Of a stretch of DNA of 64,000 bases, positions 35,335 through 42,691 are shown piece after piece. Numbering within the stretch: the first letter of the stretch is position 1; each line of letters opens with the position of its first letter. Both the position numbers and the translations under genes were made by a program. The notes beneath the pieces were generated by a model, which saw only the letters and a program-made list of their open reading frames with translations, was not told the DNA's origin and searched no databases. The DNA is from JBBQLG01 sp964251665. GTDB taxonomy: Bacteria > Bacteroidota > Bacteroidia > Cytophagales > Spirosomataceae. The stretch lies in the NCBI GenBank assembly GCA_964251665.1, contig CAXUKO010000011.1, forward strand, positions 62,001 through 126,000, written 5' to 3'.

Positions 35335-35363
35335 TTTAAGACTATTTTTATCGGGAGGTGATC

Positions 35364-35993
35364 TTACCAGGGGCGGGGGCTACTCTTGCGAAACTTAGCT
35401 TCAATGCCGGGTGCTTGCTTGATGAGTTCTTCTTCGGACGCTGCCCCAACTTCATGATGACGTTGCAATCGCCAGTAAGTCGACCATCTCATAAGCCAAT
35501 TGACTTCTAAGACAAATTGTCTAGTCGAGACAGAGCCATCGGAAAAGTCCTTTCTCAACGTTAATTGAGGTGTCTTTGTATCCTGTGACAGTTGGTCAAT
35601 AAAGAAGTAGCCTTCCCCAAGCGTATAGCGCTCTCGATCTCCGGCTCGCTTTATCTCGTTGAAAAATTCAGGATGTTCAAGTAATAAGCTAGCATTGTTA
35701 ATAATCAGTCCTTGGACACTAAGCTTCTTATTTTTTGCTGAGTACACAATTTCTGGGGCACCAAATACTCCGCGGAAGTCCCCGTCTGATGAGACTTTCA
35801 GCTTATCGAATGATTCACGGGCTTCCTGACACCAGGCTTTAGTTAGTAGTAGGGCTTGCTCTAAACTCATTTCAGTGGGCTGGGTAGATTGGGGGGGGGG
35901 AGAACAGGAACACAAGACAAAGAAGCTCAGAGCAAGAGGTTGTATCCAATGCACCGTAGCTTTAACGATATATAACCTAACAGCACTGACCAT
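35364..35993 (-). CDS. Candidate T6SS immunity lipoprotein, copy 1 (effector-proximal)
   Basis: A 209-residue lipoprotein, the most divergent of the three tandem copies. The signal PLALSFFVLCSC ends at a lipobox Cys followed by SPPPQSTQPTEMSLEQALLLTKAWC. The ATG lies inside the last codons of the effector gene (17-bp overlap in another frame), so the two are probably translationally coupled, as expected of an effector-immunity pair. The three prolines after the lipobox are encoded by a run of ten C residues (35891-35900), which could slip and switch the gene off; the other two copies have only six. Confidence 0.72.
   Translation of the reverse strand: MVSAVRLYIVKATVHWIQPLALSFFVLCSCSPPPQSTQPTEMSLEQALLLTKAWCQEARESFDKLKVSSDGDFRGVFGAPEIVYSAKNKKLSVQGLIINNASLLLEHPEFFNEIKRAGDRERYTLGEGYFFIDQLSQDTKTPQLTLRKDFSDGSVSTRQFVLEVNWLMRWSTYWRLQRHHEVGAASEEELIKQAPGIEAKFRKSSPRPW
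35891..35900 (-). repeat. Homopolymer tract C10 inside a lipoprotein gene
   Basis: Ten consecutive G on the plus strand (C on the coding strand) immediately after the lipobox codon region of the first candidate immunity gene. Such tracts are prone to slipped-strand mispairing; a one-base change would frameshift everything after the signal peptide. Confidence 0.8.
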
Positions 35994-37227
35994 TGGCCTT
36001 TTTGGGAACTGGGTGAATACGGTTTAATTCGGGAATATAAGTGTTATCCATGCTATGAGGGTCAATCGGGTTCCAAGCGTTTTTTGTAAAGCGGTGGCGT
36101 TCGATCAGGCTTATTGGCTCCTCGACATTTCCACGATTATTTTGTACAGAACTGATTAGTTTGGGTACCGGATCCGCCGTGTTAGTAAACTGGTGAAGAT
36201 TGGTACCTACGGGAGGCCACCCTCTTTCAGCCGTCCCAAAACTATAGATAGTTACATTTCCCATTTTTTGTTTGGTTCGGATATCTGCTTCCTTTTTTGC
36301 TTGAGCATCACTCATCCCTTGTTTCACAAGTCTACTGCGTTCGTTTAACCTTAATTCATCCTGTGCCTCGCCCAAGCCCTCTTGAGTGATCAGCCCTCCT
36401 TGACTGTGAGCGTATACAGTCACTCGCTGTGGTGGTTTTTCATTTAGCATCTGTGTCAATAACTGAGCTTGACTGTGAGCCGCCGGTTCGCGGCCCTTTC
36501 GGTCAATGTTATCTTTTGAATCTAAGCCGTCTTCCATAGTGCCGTAAGTAGCATTGTACACCCCGATCACTTCGGCGCAGCGCTCGTTAGCGATTTTACG
36601 CATAGTAGCACAGGCGGCTTCTGGGGGCGTATTGATACCGTTGGTGTAAATGATCTTTGGTAGCTTTCCGGAACTGCCCGCACAACCCTGAGGTAGCCTG
36701 CCTGTTGTAGGTGGGTTAGGTGACGTTTTTGGACAATCATTTCCCATGAACTGACCATCGCGCGGATCAGCGACGCGGTTTTTGTTACGAGCCATATTCT
36801 CGATGCAACGCTCAACAGTTTTACTTTTGGTTGCCAAATTGGCTCCGCCGGACACAATGCCACCAATTGTCCAATTGTCGAATTCTTTACCTTTTTGCTT
36901 GAGCCAATCAATACCTTCGCCTGCTTTCTGCTTGGCCCAGTCAACGCCGTCGCTAGCCGCCTGAGCCGCCTGTTGACCTTTCTTTTTGGTCCAGTCTACA
37001 CCGTCTTCCGCTTTTTGCTTTGCCCAGTCGGCGCCGGCTCGTGCCTGTTCGGCCGTTGCCCGGGCGGCAGCTGCTGCTTTGTCTCGTGCAGTTTGGGCAG
37101 CTCCCACGACTCCGTCACGGGCGGTATGTCCAGCCGAAGCCGCTTGCTGAGCAACCTGGCTACCCAATTGCTTCCCCCACTCTGTACCAGCCGCAATTTT
37201 GTCGGCTACGGTGTCAAAAAAATCCAT
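35977..37227 (-). CDS. Putative T6SS lipase-like effector (coiled-coil + alpha/beta hydrolase)
   Basis: A 416-residue protein without a Sec signal. Residues 1 to about 150 are an amphipathic, Ala/Lys-rich helix with a repeating VDWAKQKAGEGIDWLKQK pattern. The rest is an alpha/beta hydrolase: strand PKIIYTNGINTPPEA, nucleophile elbow VTVYAHSQGGLITQ near residue 270, a likely acid in NTADPVPKL near 350 and base His in DPHSMDN near 390. Ser-Asp-His geometry with A-H-S-x-G matches phospholipase-type (Tle-like) effectors. It lies downstream of a PAAR gene and overlaps a lipoprotein gene. The ATG at 37227 (MDFFDTVADK) is chosen over 37308 because it starts the helix. Lipid hydrolysis is predicted, not shown. 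Confidence 0.75.
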   Translation of the reverse strand: MDFFDTVADKIAAGTEWGKQLGSQVAQQAASAGHTARDGVVGAAQTARDKAAAAARATAEQARAGADWAKQKAEDGVDWTKKKGQQAAQAASDGVDWAKQKAGEGIDWLKQKGKEFDNWTIGGIVSGGANLATKSKTVERCIENMARNKNRVADPRDGQFMGNDCPKTSPNPPTTGRLPQGCAGSSGKLPKIIYTNGINTPPEAACATMRKIANERCAEVIGVYNATYGTMEDGLDSKDNIDRKGREPAAHSQAQLLTQMLNEKPPQRVTVYAHSQGGLITQEGLGEAQDELRLNERSRLVKQGMSDAQAKKEADIRTKQKMGNVTIYSFGTAERGWPPVGTNLHQFTNTADPVPKLISSVQNNRGNVEEPISLIERHRFTKNAWNPIDPHSMDNTYIPELNRIHPVPKKANGQCC

Positions 37228-37247
37228 GCAGTGCTGTTGAGAACGCG

Positions 37248-37628
37248 TTAGGAATTTGACTTTTCGGATTCCCAGCCCCCTTCGGGCGTCAGCATGCTGA
37301 CATACCACTTGGCCAGCCAGATACTCTTGGTATCTTCGTCCAGTTCCGGGGAGTAAAGGACATCGTGAGCCGCATCGAAGACGTCGTAAAAATCACGGCC
37401 GATGTCGCTGGCTACCTTTATAAACAGACCTATATTATCCAAAGACCGTATACCGAACGACTCAGCAACCACCGCTATTTTTTCGACCTCCTGACGTACT
37501 ACCGCGTTGGGTACATCTTTCCGGTGATCGGTCATTTCGGCTTTAAGAGCCACAACTACTTCATCAAGAAATCTTGTTCGGGCGTTCGCATCGAAGGCGT
37601 CCATTTGCCCTTGCTGGATTATAAACAT
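37248..37628 (-). CDS. Small T6SS-cluster protein
   Basis: A 126-residue acidic, helical protein starting MFIIQQGQMDAFDANARTRF and containing AVVAESFGIRSLDNIGLFIKV and FDAAHDVLYSPELDEDTKSIW. From memory, short proteins with this opening (a basic or polar MxxIxxxQMxAF start) and this length occur between PAAR and effector genes in T6SS cargo clusters; I cannot confirm the family here. It sits 20 bp before the effector start and may help load it onto PAAR. Confidence 0.55.
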   Translation of the reverse strand: MFIIQQGQMDAFDANARTRFLDEVVVALKAEMTDHRKDVPNAVVRQEVEKIAVVAESFGIRSLDNIGLFIKVASDIGRDFYDVFDAAHDVLYSPELDEDTKSIWLAKWYVSMLTPEGGWESEKSNS

Positions 37629-37721
37629 GCGTATACTATCTCCTGATAATTGAAAGGAATTTGTGGTAGCCCGGCCGGACTTCGGGCCGTAGCTATGAGG
37701 TAGCTGACTTGCAATGAGGGT

Positions 37722-38174
37722 TTACTGGCACTGCTCACAAAAAGGAGTTCCATTTTGAGCAGCCCGGACCAAGGTAGTTATCTGATTAAGGACATCGGCC
37801 GCTTGTGTCGACATCCCACTCATCAGGTCTGATAATATGCCCATCGGCATACCACCCATGCCACCCCCGCCTGAGTCGCCGATGAACACCGTAGGGCAAC
37901 CAATTATGATCCGGCCCCCGTGGGAGGTCATATCCCCCATCCGGGCCGCTGGCATGCCACCGATGAAGACCGACATTGATCCCTGAACAATGACATCGGG
38001 CGGCCCTACGCAGGTGCACATATCACCCACGGTGGCGGCTGGCATACCACCAATCCAAACCGTTGGCTTGCCCGGCGGCAGCACCGGCCCGCCCACGTGC
38101 GGAATAGGTGGCAAACCGGGCGTTACCATCGGACAAAGGTGCATATCGCCCACGCGGGCGGCTGGCTTTCCCAT
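37722..38174 (-). CDS. PAAR domain protein (T6SS spike tip)
   Basis: A 150-residue PAAR protein. The N terminus MGKPAARVGDMHLCPM and the repeats VWIGGMPAATVGDMCTC and VFIGGMPAARMGDMTSHGG are the signature of the PAAR fold that caps the VgrG spike and carries effectors; the His/Cys residues likely bind zinc. The C-terminal 45 residues are Gly/Met-rich and helical and may form an effector docking extension. It is the first gene of the minus-strand cargo island. No VgrG, Hcp or sheath genes are in the window, so it must use an apparatus encoded elsewhere. Confidence 0.93.
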   Translation of the reverse strand: MGKPAARVGDMHLCPMVTPGLPPIPHVGGPVLPPGKPTVWIGGMPAATVGDMCTCVGPPDVIVQGSMSVFIGGMPAARMGDMTSHGGRIIIGCPTVFIGDSGGGGMGGMPMGILSDLMSGMSTQAADVLNQITTLVRAAQNGTPFCEQCQ

Positions 38175-38459
38175 AAACAGATATAAACGGATTCGTTACG
38201 CGGGTGGCACGGCTTAGCATACCATTCAGGCAACAAAGTAACTTTTTTTTGCTTAATAGATGCAGGTTGCCGGTTACTATCCTATAAAAGGTTATCAGGC
38301 GCATGATCTGATTAATCGGGACGGAAATAAATTCAGGCGACCCTGATGTTCCGAAAAGAGCGAAATTGCCTACCCGTTTGCCGTTAACAAGCTTGTTCGA
38401 CAACTGGCCAAAAACGCTCACCAGTGTACTGACTGCTATTACTTTGATCCCCTTTTCCA

Positions 38460-39809
38460 ATGACCGGTACCATTCTGCTCATCGACGATGAGCCCAAACT
38501 CCGCCAGTTGCTGGCCCGTATTCTCAGCCTGGAAGACTACCGTGTACTCGAAGCGGATGACGCCCGCAGCGGTCTCGCCACGCTGGAGCGCGAGGATGAA
38601 GTGGACCTCGTTATCAGCGACGTAAAGCTGCCCGACAAAAACGGCATTGCCCTGTCGGCGCAGATTAAACAGCAATACCCGGCTACGGAAATCATTATGC
38701 TGACCGCCTATGGCACCATTGCCGATGGCGTGACGGCGATGAAAAACGGAGCCTTCGACTATATCGTCAAAGGGGACGACAACGATAAGATTATCCCCCT
38801 GGTGAGTCGGGCGGTCGAGAAAGCGCAGCTGCAGTTCAGAATCAAACGGCTCGAAGCGCAGGTGAACCGGCGGTACGGCTTCGATACCATTGTGGGTCAG
38901 TCGAAGGCCATTCAGCAGGCCGCTGACCTGGCTCGTAAAGTGGCCGTGACCGACACAACGGTCTTGCTGACCGGCGAAACCGGCACGGGAAAAGAAGTCT
39001 TTGCCCAGGCCATCCATCAGGCAAGTCCGCGCCGTACGGGGTCGTTCGTGGCCGTGAACTGTAGCGCGTTGGGCAAGGATATTCTGGAAAGCGAATTATT
39101 CGGTCATCGGGTCGGCTCGTTTACCGGGGCCACACGCGATAAAAAAGGACTCTTCGACGAAGCGAATAAAGGCACCATTTTTCTGGATGAGATTGGCGAG
39201 ATGCCGCTCGATTTACAGGCGAAGCTCCTCCGTGTTCTCGAAACGCACGAGTTTCTGCGGGTTGGTGACACCAAGCCAACGAAAACAGATGTGCGGGTGA
39301 TTGCTGCCACCAACCGCAGTCTGGAACAGGAAGCCACTATCGGCCATTTCCGGCTTGATCTCTATTACCGACTTTCCGTTTTTACGATTGAACTCCCCGC
39401 CCTGCGCGACCGGTCGGGCGATATTCCGGTGCTGGCTGGTCAGTTTGCCCGGCAGGAGGGGGCTAAAGTTGGTCGGCGCGATGTACGGCTTAGCCCGGCG
39501 CTGATCGATAAACTGAAACAGCATCCCTGGAAAGGGAACATCCGGGAGTTGAAAAACGTAATCGAACGAGCGGTTATTCTCAGCAACCCCAACCCCGACG
39601 GTACCGCCGAACTAACTGTCGATCTGTTGCCGCTCGACATGCAGGACGGGTTTTTGGCCGATGCCACCGCGCTTGACCTCGCTACCGTCGAGAAGCAGCA
39701 CATTCGGCGGGTACTGCGCCATACCAACGGCAATAAAACCGAAACCGCCCGGCTGCTCGGTATCGGCCTGACGACACTTTACCGAAAAATTGAAGAATAT
39801 CTGTTGTAA
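38460..39809 (+). CDS. Sigma-54-dependent response regulator (NtrC family), probable kdp regulator
   Basis: A 449-residue activator. Receiver domain 1-120 with phospho-Asp in LVISDVKLPDKNG, then an AAA+ domain with Walker A GETGTGKE (near 172), GSFTGA sigma-54-contact loop, Walker B GTIFLDEIGEMP, and a C-terminal Fis-type helix-turn-helix (GNKTETARLLGIGLTTLYRKIEEY). It directly precedes the kdp genes, where enteric bacteria instead use the OmpR-type KdpE. The likely partner is the histidine kinase at the far end of the locus. A terminator follows it, so kdp is probably transcribed separately from a sigma-54-like promoter. Confidence 0.92.
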   Translation: MTGTILLIDDEPKLRQLLARILSLEDYRVLEADDARSGLATLEREDEVDLVISDVKLPDKNGIALSAQIKQQYPATEIIMLTAYGTIADGVTAMKNGAFDYIVKGDDNDKIIPLVSRAVEKAQLQFRIKRLEAQVNRRYGFDTIVGQSKAIQQAADLARKVAVTDTTVLLTGETGTGKEVFAQAIHQASPRRTGSFVAVNCSALGKDILESELFGHRVGSFTGATRDKKGLFDEANKGTIFLDEIGEMPLDLQAKLLRVLETHEFLRVGDTKPTKTDVRVIAATNRSLEQEATIGHFRLDLYYRLSVFTIELPALRDRSGDIPVLAGQFARQEGAKVGRRDVRLSPALIDKLKQHPWKGNIRELKNVIERAVILSNPNPDGTAELTVDLLPLDMQDGFLADATALDLATVEKQHIRRVLRHTNGNKTETARLLGIGLTTLYRKIEEYLL

Positions 39810-39813
39810 GAAT

Positions 39814-39875
39814 GTAACCGGCAGGGTGAGGTGTGCCGTACCTCCAGGTACGGCACACCTCACCCTGCCGGTTAC
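39814..39875. repeat. 62-bp perfect palindrome, 30-nt arms, 2-nt spacer
   Basis: Arms 39814-39843 and 39846-39875 are exact reverse complements around CC. It begins 5 bp after the response regulator stop codon. The central half (GTGCCGTACCTCCAGGTACGGCAC) is of a type that may be dispersed in related genomes. It could be a 3'-end stabiliser, a cruciform, or a palindromic mobile element. Confidence 0.85.
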
Positions 39876-39895
39876 GCCTTAACCCTTCCAAAATG

Positions 39896-39934
39896 ACAAA
39901 CGACCCTTCCAAAATGGAAGGGTCGTTTGTTTTT
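39896..39934 (+). terminator. Intrinsic terminator after the response regulator gene
   Basis: A 15-bp perfect stem (ACAAACGACCCTTCC with its complement) around AAAAT, followed by a T-run. The A-rich left side means it may work in both directions. Confidence 0.8.
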
Positions 39935-40029
39935 GAGGCCCGTTCATCGTTTTATTTTTTACTACAAAACTCTGTTAGTCAAGGGTATATCTATTTTGTT
40001 GGCTGGGTTGGTAAAGTGTGGACTACTTA

Positions 40030-40046
40030 TTGGCACGGTGCATTCA
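40030..40046 (+). promoter_or_regulatory. Candidate sigma-54 promoter of the kdp operon
   Basis: TTGGCACGG (40030-40038) is a perfect -24 element. The -12 position reads ATTCA where TTGCA is expected, at the right spacing. It lies between the terminator and the first small kdp ORF and next to a gene for a sigma-54 activator. The -12 box is imperfect, so confirmation by 5'-end mapping is needed. Confidence 0.5.
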
Positions 40047-40077
40047 GATTAACCAACTTATTCCAGCTAATCCATTT

Positions 40078-40164
40078 ATGGGTACCATCCTGCTCCTGCT
40101 TGTTACAGCGTTGCTTTGCTTCGTTGTCTTTTACAAATCCATTGAATGGTTTGAGAAAATTTAA
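40078..40164 (+). CDS. 28-residue hydrophobic peptide upstream of KdpF
   Basis: A very short gene, MGTILLLLVTALLCFVVFYK then SIEWFEKI: one transmembrane helix and a short charged tail. It lies 21 bp before kdpF and has the same general form (single helix, short cytoplasmic end) but a different sequence. It could be a second KdpF-like stabilising peptide or a leader peptide. I know of no assigned family. Supporting evidence is position, membrane-protein composition and spacing only. Confidence 0.6.
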   Translation: MGTILLLLVTALLCFVVFYKSIEWFEKI

Positions 40165-40185
40165 CTACCGTCACGGTAACCACGC

Positions 40186-40266
40186 ATGATTACACTCGTT
40201 TTTGTTGCCGCTTTGCTGGTTTTCGCCTACATGCTGTACGTGTTAATTAAGCCGGAGAAGTTCTAA
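40186..40266 (+). CDS. kdpF: KdpF, small subunit of potassium-transporting ATPase
   Basis: A 26-residue single-helix peptide, MITLVFVAALLVFAYMLYVL followed by IKPEKF. The ending L-x-x-P-E-K/R-F is the KdpF signature, and it lies 18 bp upstream of kdpA. KdpF sits at the KdpA-KdpB interface and stabilises the complex in enterobacteria. Confidence 0.88.
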   Translation: MITLVFVAALLVFAYMLYVLIKPEKF

Positions 40267-40284
40267 CCATTTTTTATCTACACA

Positions 40285-42003
40285 ATGACGAACGAAATTC
40301 TGGGCGTAGTGCTCATGTACGGCCTGACCGTACTGCTGGCGCTGCCCCTTGGCAAACTGATTGCCAACGTCTACGCGAATAAGCCAAACTTATTCGACTT
40401 TATGGCCCCTCTGGAGCGGTTGCTATACCGGCTGGGGGGCGTTGATCCCGCCCGGCAGATGAATTGGAAAGAACATCTGGTCGCGCTGCTGACGATCAAC
40501 TTAGTGTGGTTTCTGTACGGCTTTGTCATGCTCCTGTTCCAGGGCAGCCTGCCGCTGAACCCCGATGGGAACCCGTCGATGACGCCTGATCTGGCCTTTA
40601 ACACGGTCATCAGTTTCATTGTCAACTGTAACCTGCAGCACTATTCGGGCGAGTCGGGTCTGACGTATCTGACCCAAACGGCGGTGGTGATGTTCTTCCA
40701 GTTCGTGTCGGCTGCGGCTGGTATGGCTGCGCTTGCGGTGCTGTTTAAGGCGTTGCAAACGCGGGTTGCCAATGAACTGGGTAACTTTTATGAGTACTTC
40801 ATCAAGAGCATTACCCGTATTCTGCTGCCGCTGTCGCTGATGCTGGCCATTATTCTGGCCTTCAACGGCACACCGGCCAGCTACGCAGGCAAAGACAGCA
40901 TCATCACCATGCAGGGTGATACCGTTGGTGTGTCGCGCGGACCGGCGGCCGGTATGATCGCCATCAAGCAACTGGGTACTAACGGGGGCGGCTGGTTTGG
41001 CGTGAATTCGGCGCACCCGCTCGAAAACCCCAATTACCTGACCAACGTGGTCGAAGACATTGCTGTCATCCTGATTCCGATTGCGCTCGTGTTTGCGCTG
41101 GGTTTCTTTCTGAACCGTAAAAAGCTGGCGAACACCATATTTCTGGTCATGACGATTGGCTTTTTCAGCTTGCTGGTTCCCTCGCTGCTGGCAGAGATAA
41201 AAGGCAACCCTGCTATTGGTCAGTTAGGCGTGAATCAGGCGCTGGGTAGTCTGGAGGGCAAGGAAATGCGACTTGGTTCGGCGGCTTCGGCCTACTGGGG
41301 TATCACCTCCACGGCAACGTCCAACGGATCGGTTAATGCCATGCACGATTCGATGACCCCCCTGTCGGGTGCCATGCAGATGCTCGACATGATGATCAAT
41401 GCCTACTACGGCGGGGTTGGCGTGGGCCTGCTGAACTACTTCATCTTCCTGATCATCGCCGTCTTCATTGCCGGGCTGATGGTGGGGCGTACACCGGAGT
41501 TTCTGGGGCGTAAGATCGAGGCCCGCGAGATGAAGATTGCCTCGCTGATCGCTATTCTGCACCCGTTTCTCATACTGGTGGGTACGGCGATGGCGTCGTA
41601 TTACTTCGTCAGTATGCCTAACGCGGATTGGACGGTGAAGCCCGCCAACTGGCTTAACAACCCGGGTTTCCACGGTTTTTCGGAGATGCTGTACGAATAC
41701 ACCTCGGCATCGGCCAACAACGGATCGGGGTTTGAGGGACTGGGGGATAATAACTTCTTCTGGAACTTCACGACCGGTATTGTGCTGATTCTGGGCCGGT
41801 ATCTGCCGATTGTCGGGCCCATTGCCATTGCCGGGTCGCTGGCGGGCAAAAAGTACGTGCCGGAAGGGGCGGGTACGCTGCCAACCGATACGGGTACGTT
41901 CGGGCTGATAACGCTGGCGGTGATTGTGATTATCGCGGCCCTGTCATTCTTTCCGGCGCTGGCCCTGGGGCCACTGGCGGAGTTTTTCTCACTGCCCAGG
42001 TAA
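40285..42003 (+). CDS. kdpA: KdpA, potassium-binding channel-like subunit
   Basis: A 572-residue polytopic protein, about ten helices, homologous to potassium channels. All four selectivity-filter regions are present: CNLQHYSGE (near residue 115), GTNGGGWFGVNSAHP (near 231), SNGSVNAMHDS (near 347) and ANNGSGFEG (near 477). Length is normal for the family. It binds and passes K+ to the KdpB pump. Its last 15 bp overlap a convergent toxin gene on the other strand, and kdpB does not follow until 670 bp later. Confidence 0.97.
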   Translation: MTNEILGVVLMYGLTVLLALPLGKLIANVYANKPNLFDFMAPLERLLYRLGGVDPARQMNWKEHLVALLTINLVWFLYGFVMLLFQGSLPLNPDGNPSMTPDLAFNTVISFIVNCNLQHYSGESGLTYLTQTAVVMFFQFVSAAAGMAALAVLFKALQTRVANELGNFYEYFIKSITRILLPLSLMLAIILAFNGTPASYAGKDSIITMQGDTVGVSRGPAAGMIAIKQLGTNGGGWFGVNSAHPLENPNYLTNVVEDIAVILIPIALVFALGFFLNRKKLANTIFLVMTIGFFSLLVPSLLAEIKGNPAIGQLGVNQALGSLEGKEMRLGSAASAYWGITSTATSNGSVNAMHDSMTPLSGAMQMLDMMINAYYGGVGVGLLNYFIFLIIAVFIAGLMVGRTPEFLGRKIEAREMKIASLIAILHPFLILVGTAMASYYFVSMPNADWTVKPANWLNNPGFHGFSEMLYEYTSASANNGSGFEGLGDNNFFWNFTTGIVLILGRYLPIVGPIAIAGSLAGKKYVPEGAGTLPTDTGTFGLITLAVIVIIAALSFFPALALGPLAEFFSLPR

Positions 42004-42336
42004 AGTTGTGGCGATGAATTGCAGTACCTCGGTCAGTGAAACAGCCGAAAACGGTTCGGCTGTTTCACTGGGGCCAACATGGCGGTGATGTGGGAACGTG
42101 CTGAAATGCGGAAAATGCGGTGTGTTGTCCCAGCGAAAGATGGTCTGATTATCGGCCGTCATCCACTGATAACTGTATTTGAACTTGTCGTCTTTTCGGG
42201 ATTCGTAGGTTAACAGACGCGACATGTTGGTAAACACGAGTTCATAGCGTTCGATTACTTTCCGGCCTGGACCAGTTTCGGGTTTAAATGTAGATCGATC
42301 AATGATTGCTGCATACTCAACCAATAACTCGTTCAT
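41989..42336 (-). CDS. TumE-type toxin (DUF6516 family)
   Basis: A 115-residue protein matching the TumE/DUF6516 toxin layout: N-terminal strand ERYELVF, KYSYQWMTADNQTIFRWDNTPHFPHFSTFPHHRH, then a C-terminal helix SLTEVLQFI. The Y-S-Y ... F-R-x-D-N-x-P-H-x-P ... T-F-P-H-H-x-H core is the family hallmark. Its start overlaps the antitoxin gene's stop by 4 bp, and its 3' end runs 15 bp into the end of kdpA on the opposite strand. The family is annotated as a type II toxin, with predicted RNA-directed activity not established here. Confidence 0.8.
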   Translation of the reverse strand: MNELLVEYAAIIDRSTFKPETGPGRKVIERYELVFTNMSRLLTYESRKDDKFKYSYQWMTADNQTIFRWDNTPHFPHFSTFPHHRHVGPSETAEPFSAVSLTEVLQFIATTLPGQ

Positions 42337-42644
42337 GGGCGAATCTGAAGCAGATAGTCCCTGTAATCAGCCAAAAAGTCGAGAGCATCATCCCAATCAT
42401 TATCATCATTCTCTTTTTCGATTATGCCAAACCGCGTTAGTGCCGTATCTGATTGGTCAACTACCCGCCGACGGAATTCATCGAATGGCATGCCGTACTT
42501 GTGCTCGAAAAAGTCGATGCGGCTCTGATAATAAGTAATCTTTTGTTCGAGTACATTCCGAAGCTGAATATGGAGGAAGTCATCGGCACTCCGGTAACCT
42601 AACTGCCGAATGACGCTTTCAAGGGGCGAAACAGAAGCAACCAT
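42333..42644 (-). CDS. TumE-associated antitoxin
   Basis: A 103-residue acidic helical protein starting MVASVSPLESVIRQLGYRSADDF and ending with DDNDWDDALDFLADYRDYLLQIRP. It is the first gene of a two-gene unit with the TumE-like toxin (4-bp ATGA overlap), the normal order for antitoxin then toxin. The acidic C terminus would suit neutralisation of a basic partner. The ATG at 42644 is chosen because the frame upstream of it lies inside kdpB. Its start is 33 bp from and divergent to kdpB. Confidence 0.7.
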   Translation of the reverse strand: MVASVSPLESVIRQLGYRSADDFLHIQLRNVLEQKITYYQSRIDFFEHKYGMPFDEFRRRVVDQSDTALTRFGIIEKENDDNDWDDALDFLADYRDYLLQIRP

Positions 42645-42662
42645 AATTAAACTGTTTTTTAT

Positions 42663-42691
42663 CAAAGATAACAAAAATGGCAAAGCAACAA
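42663..42691 (-). promoter_or_regulatory. Promoter of the antitoxin-toxin unit, overlapping the kdpB start
   Basis: On the minus strand TTG (42689-42691), 18 bp, TATCTTTG (42663-42670) fits TTG-N18-TAnnTTTG. The -33 box lies inside kdpB codons 4-6 and the -7 box just before the kdpB ATG, so the two transcription units interlock. Confidence 0.5.
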
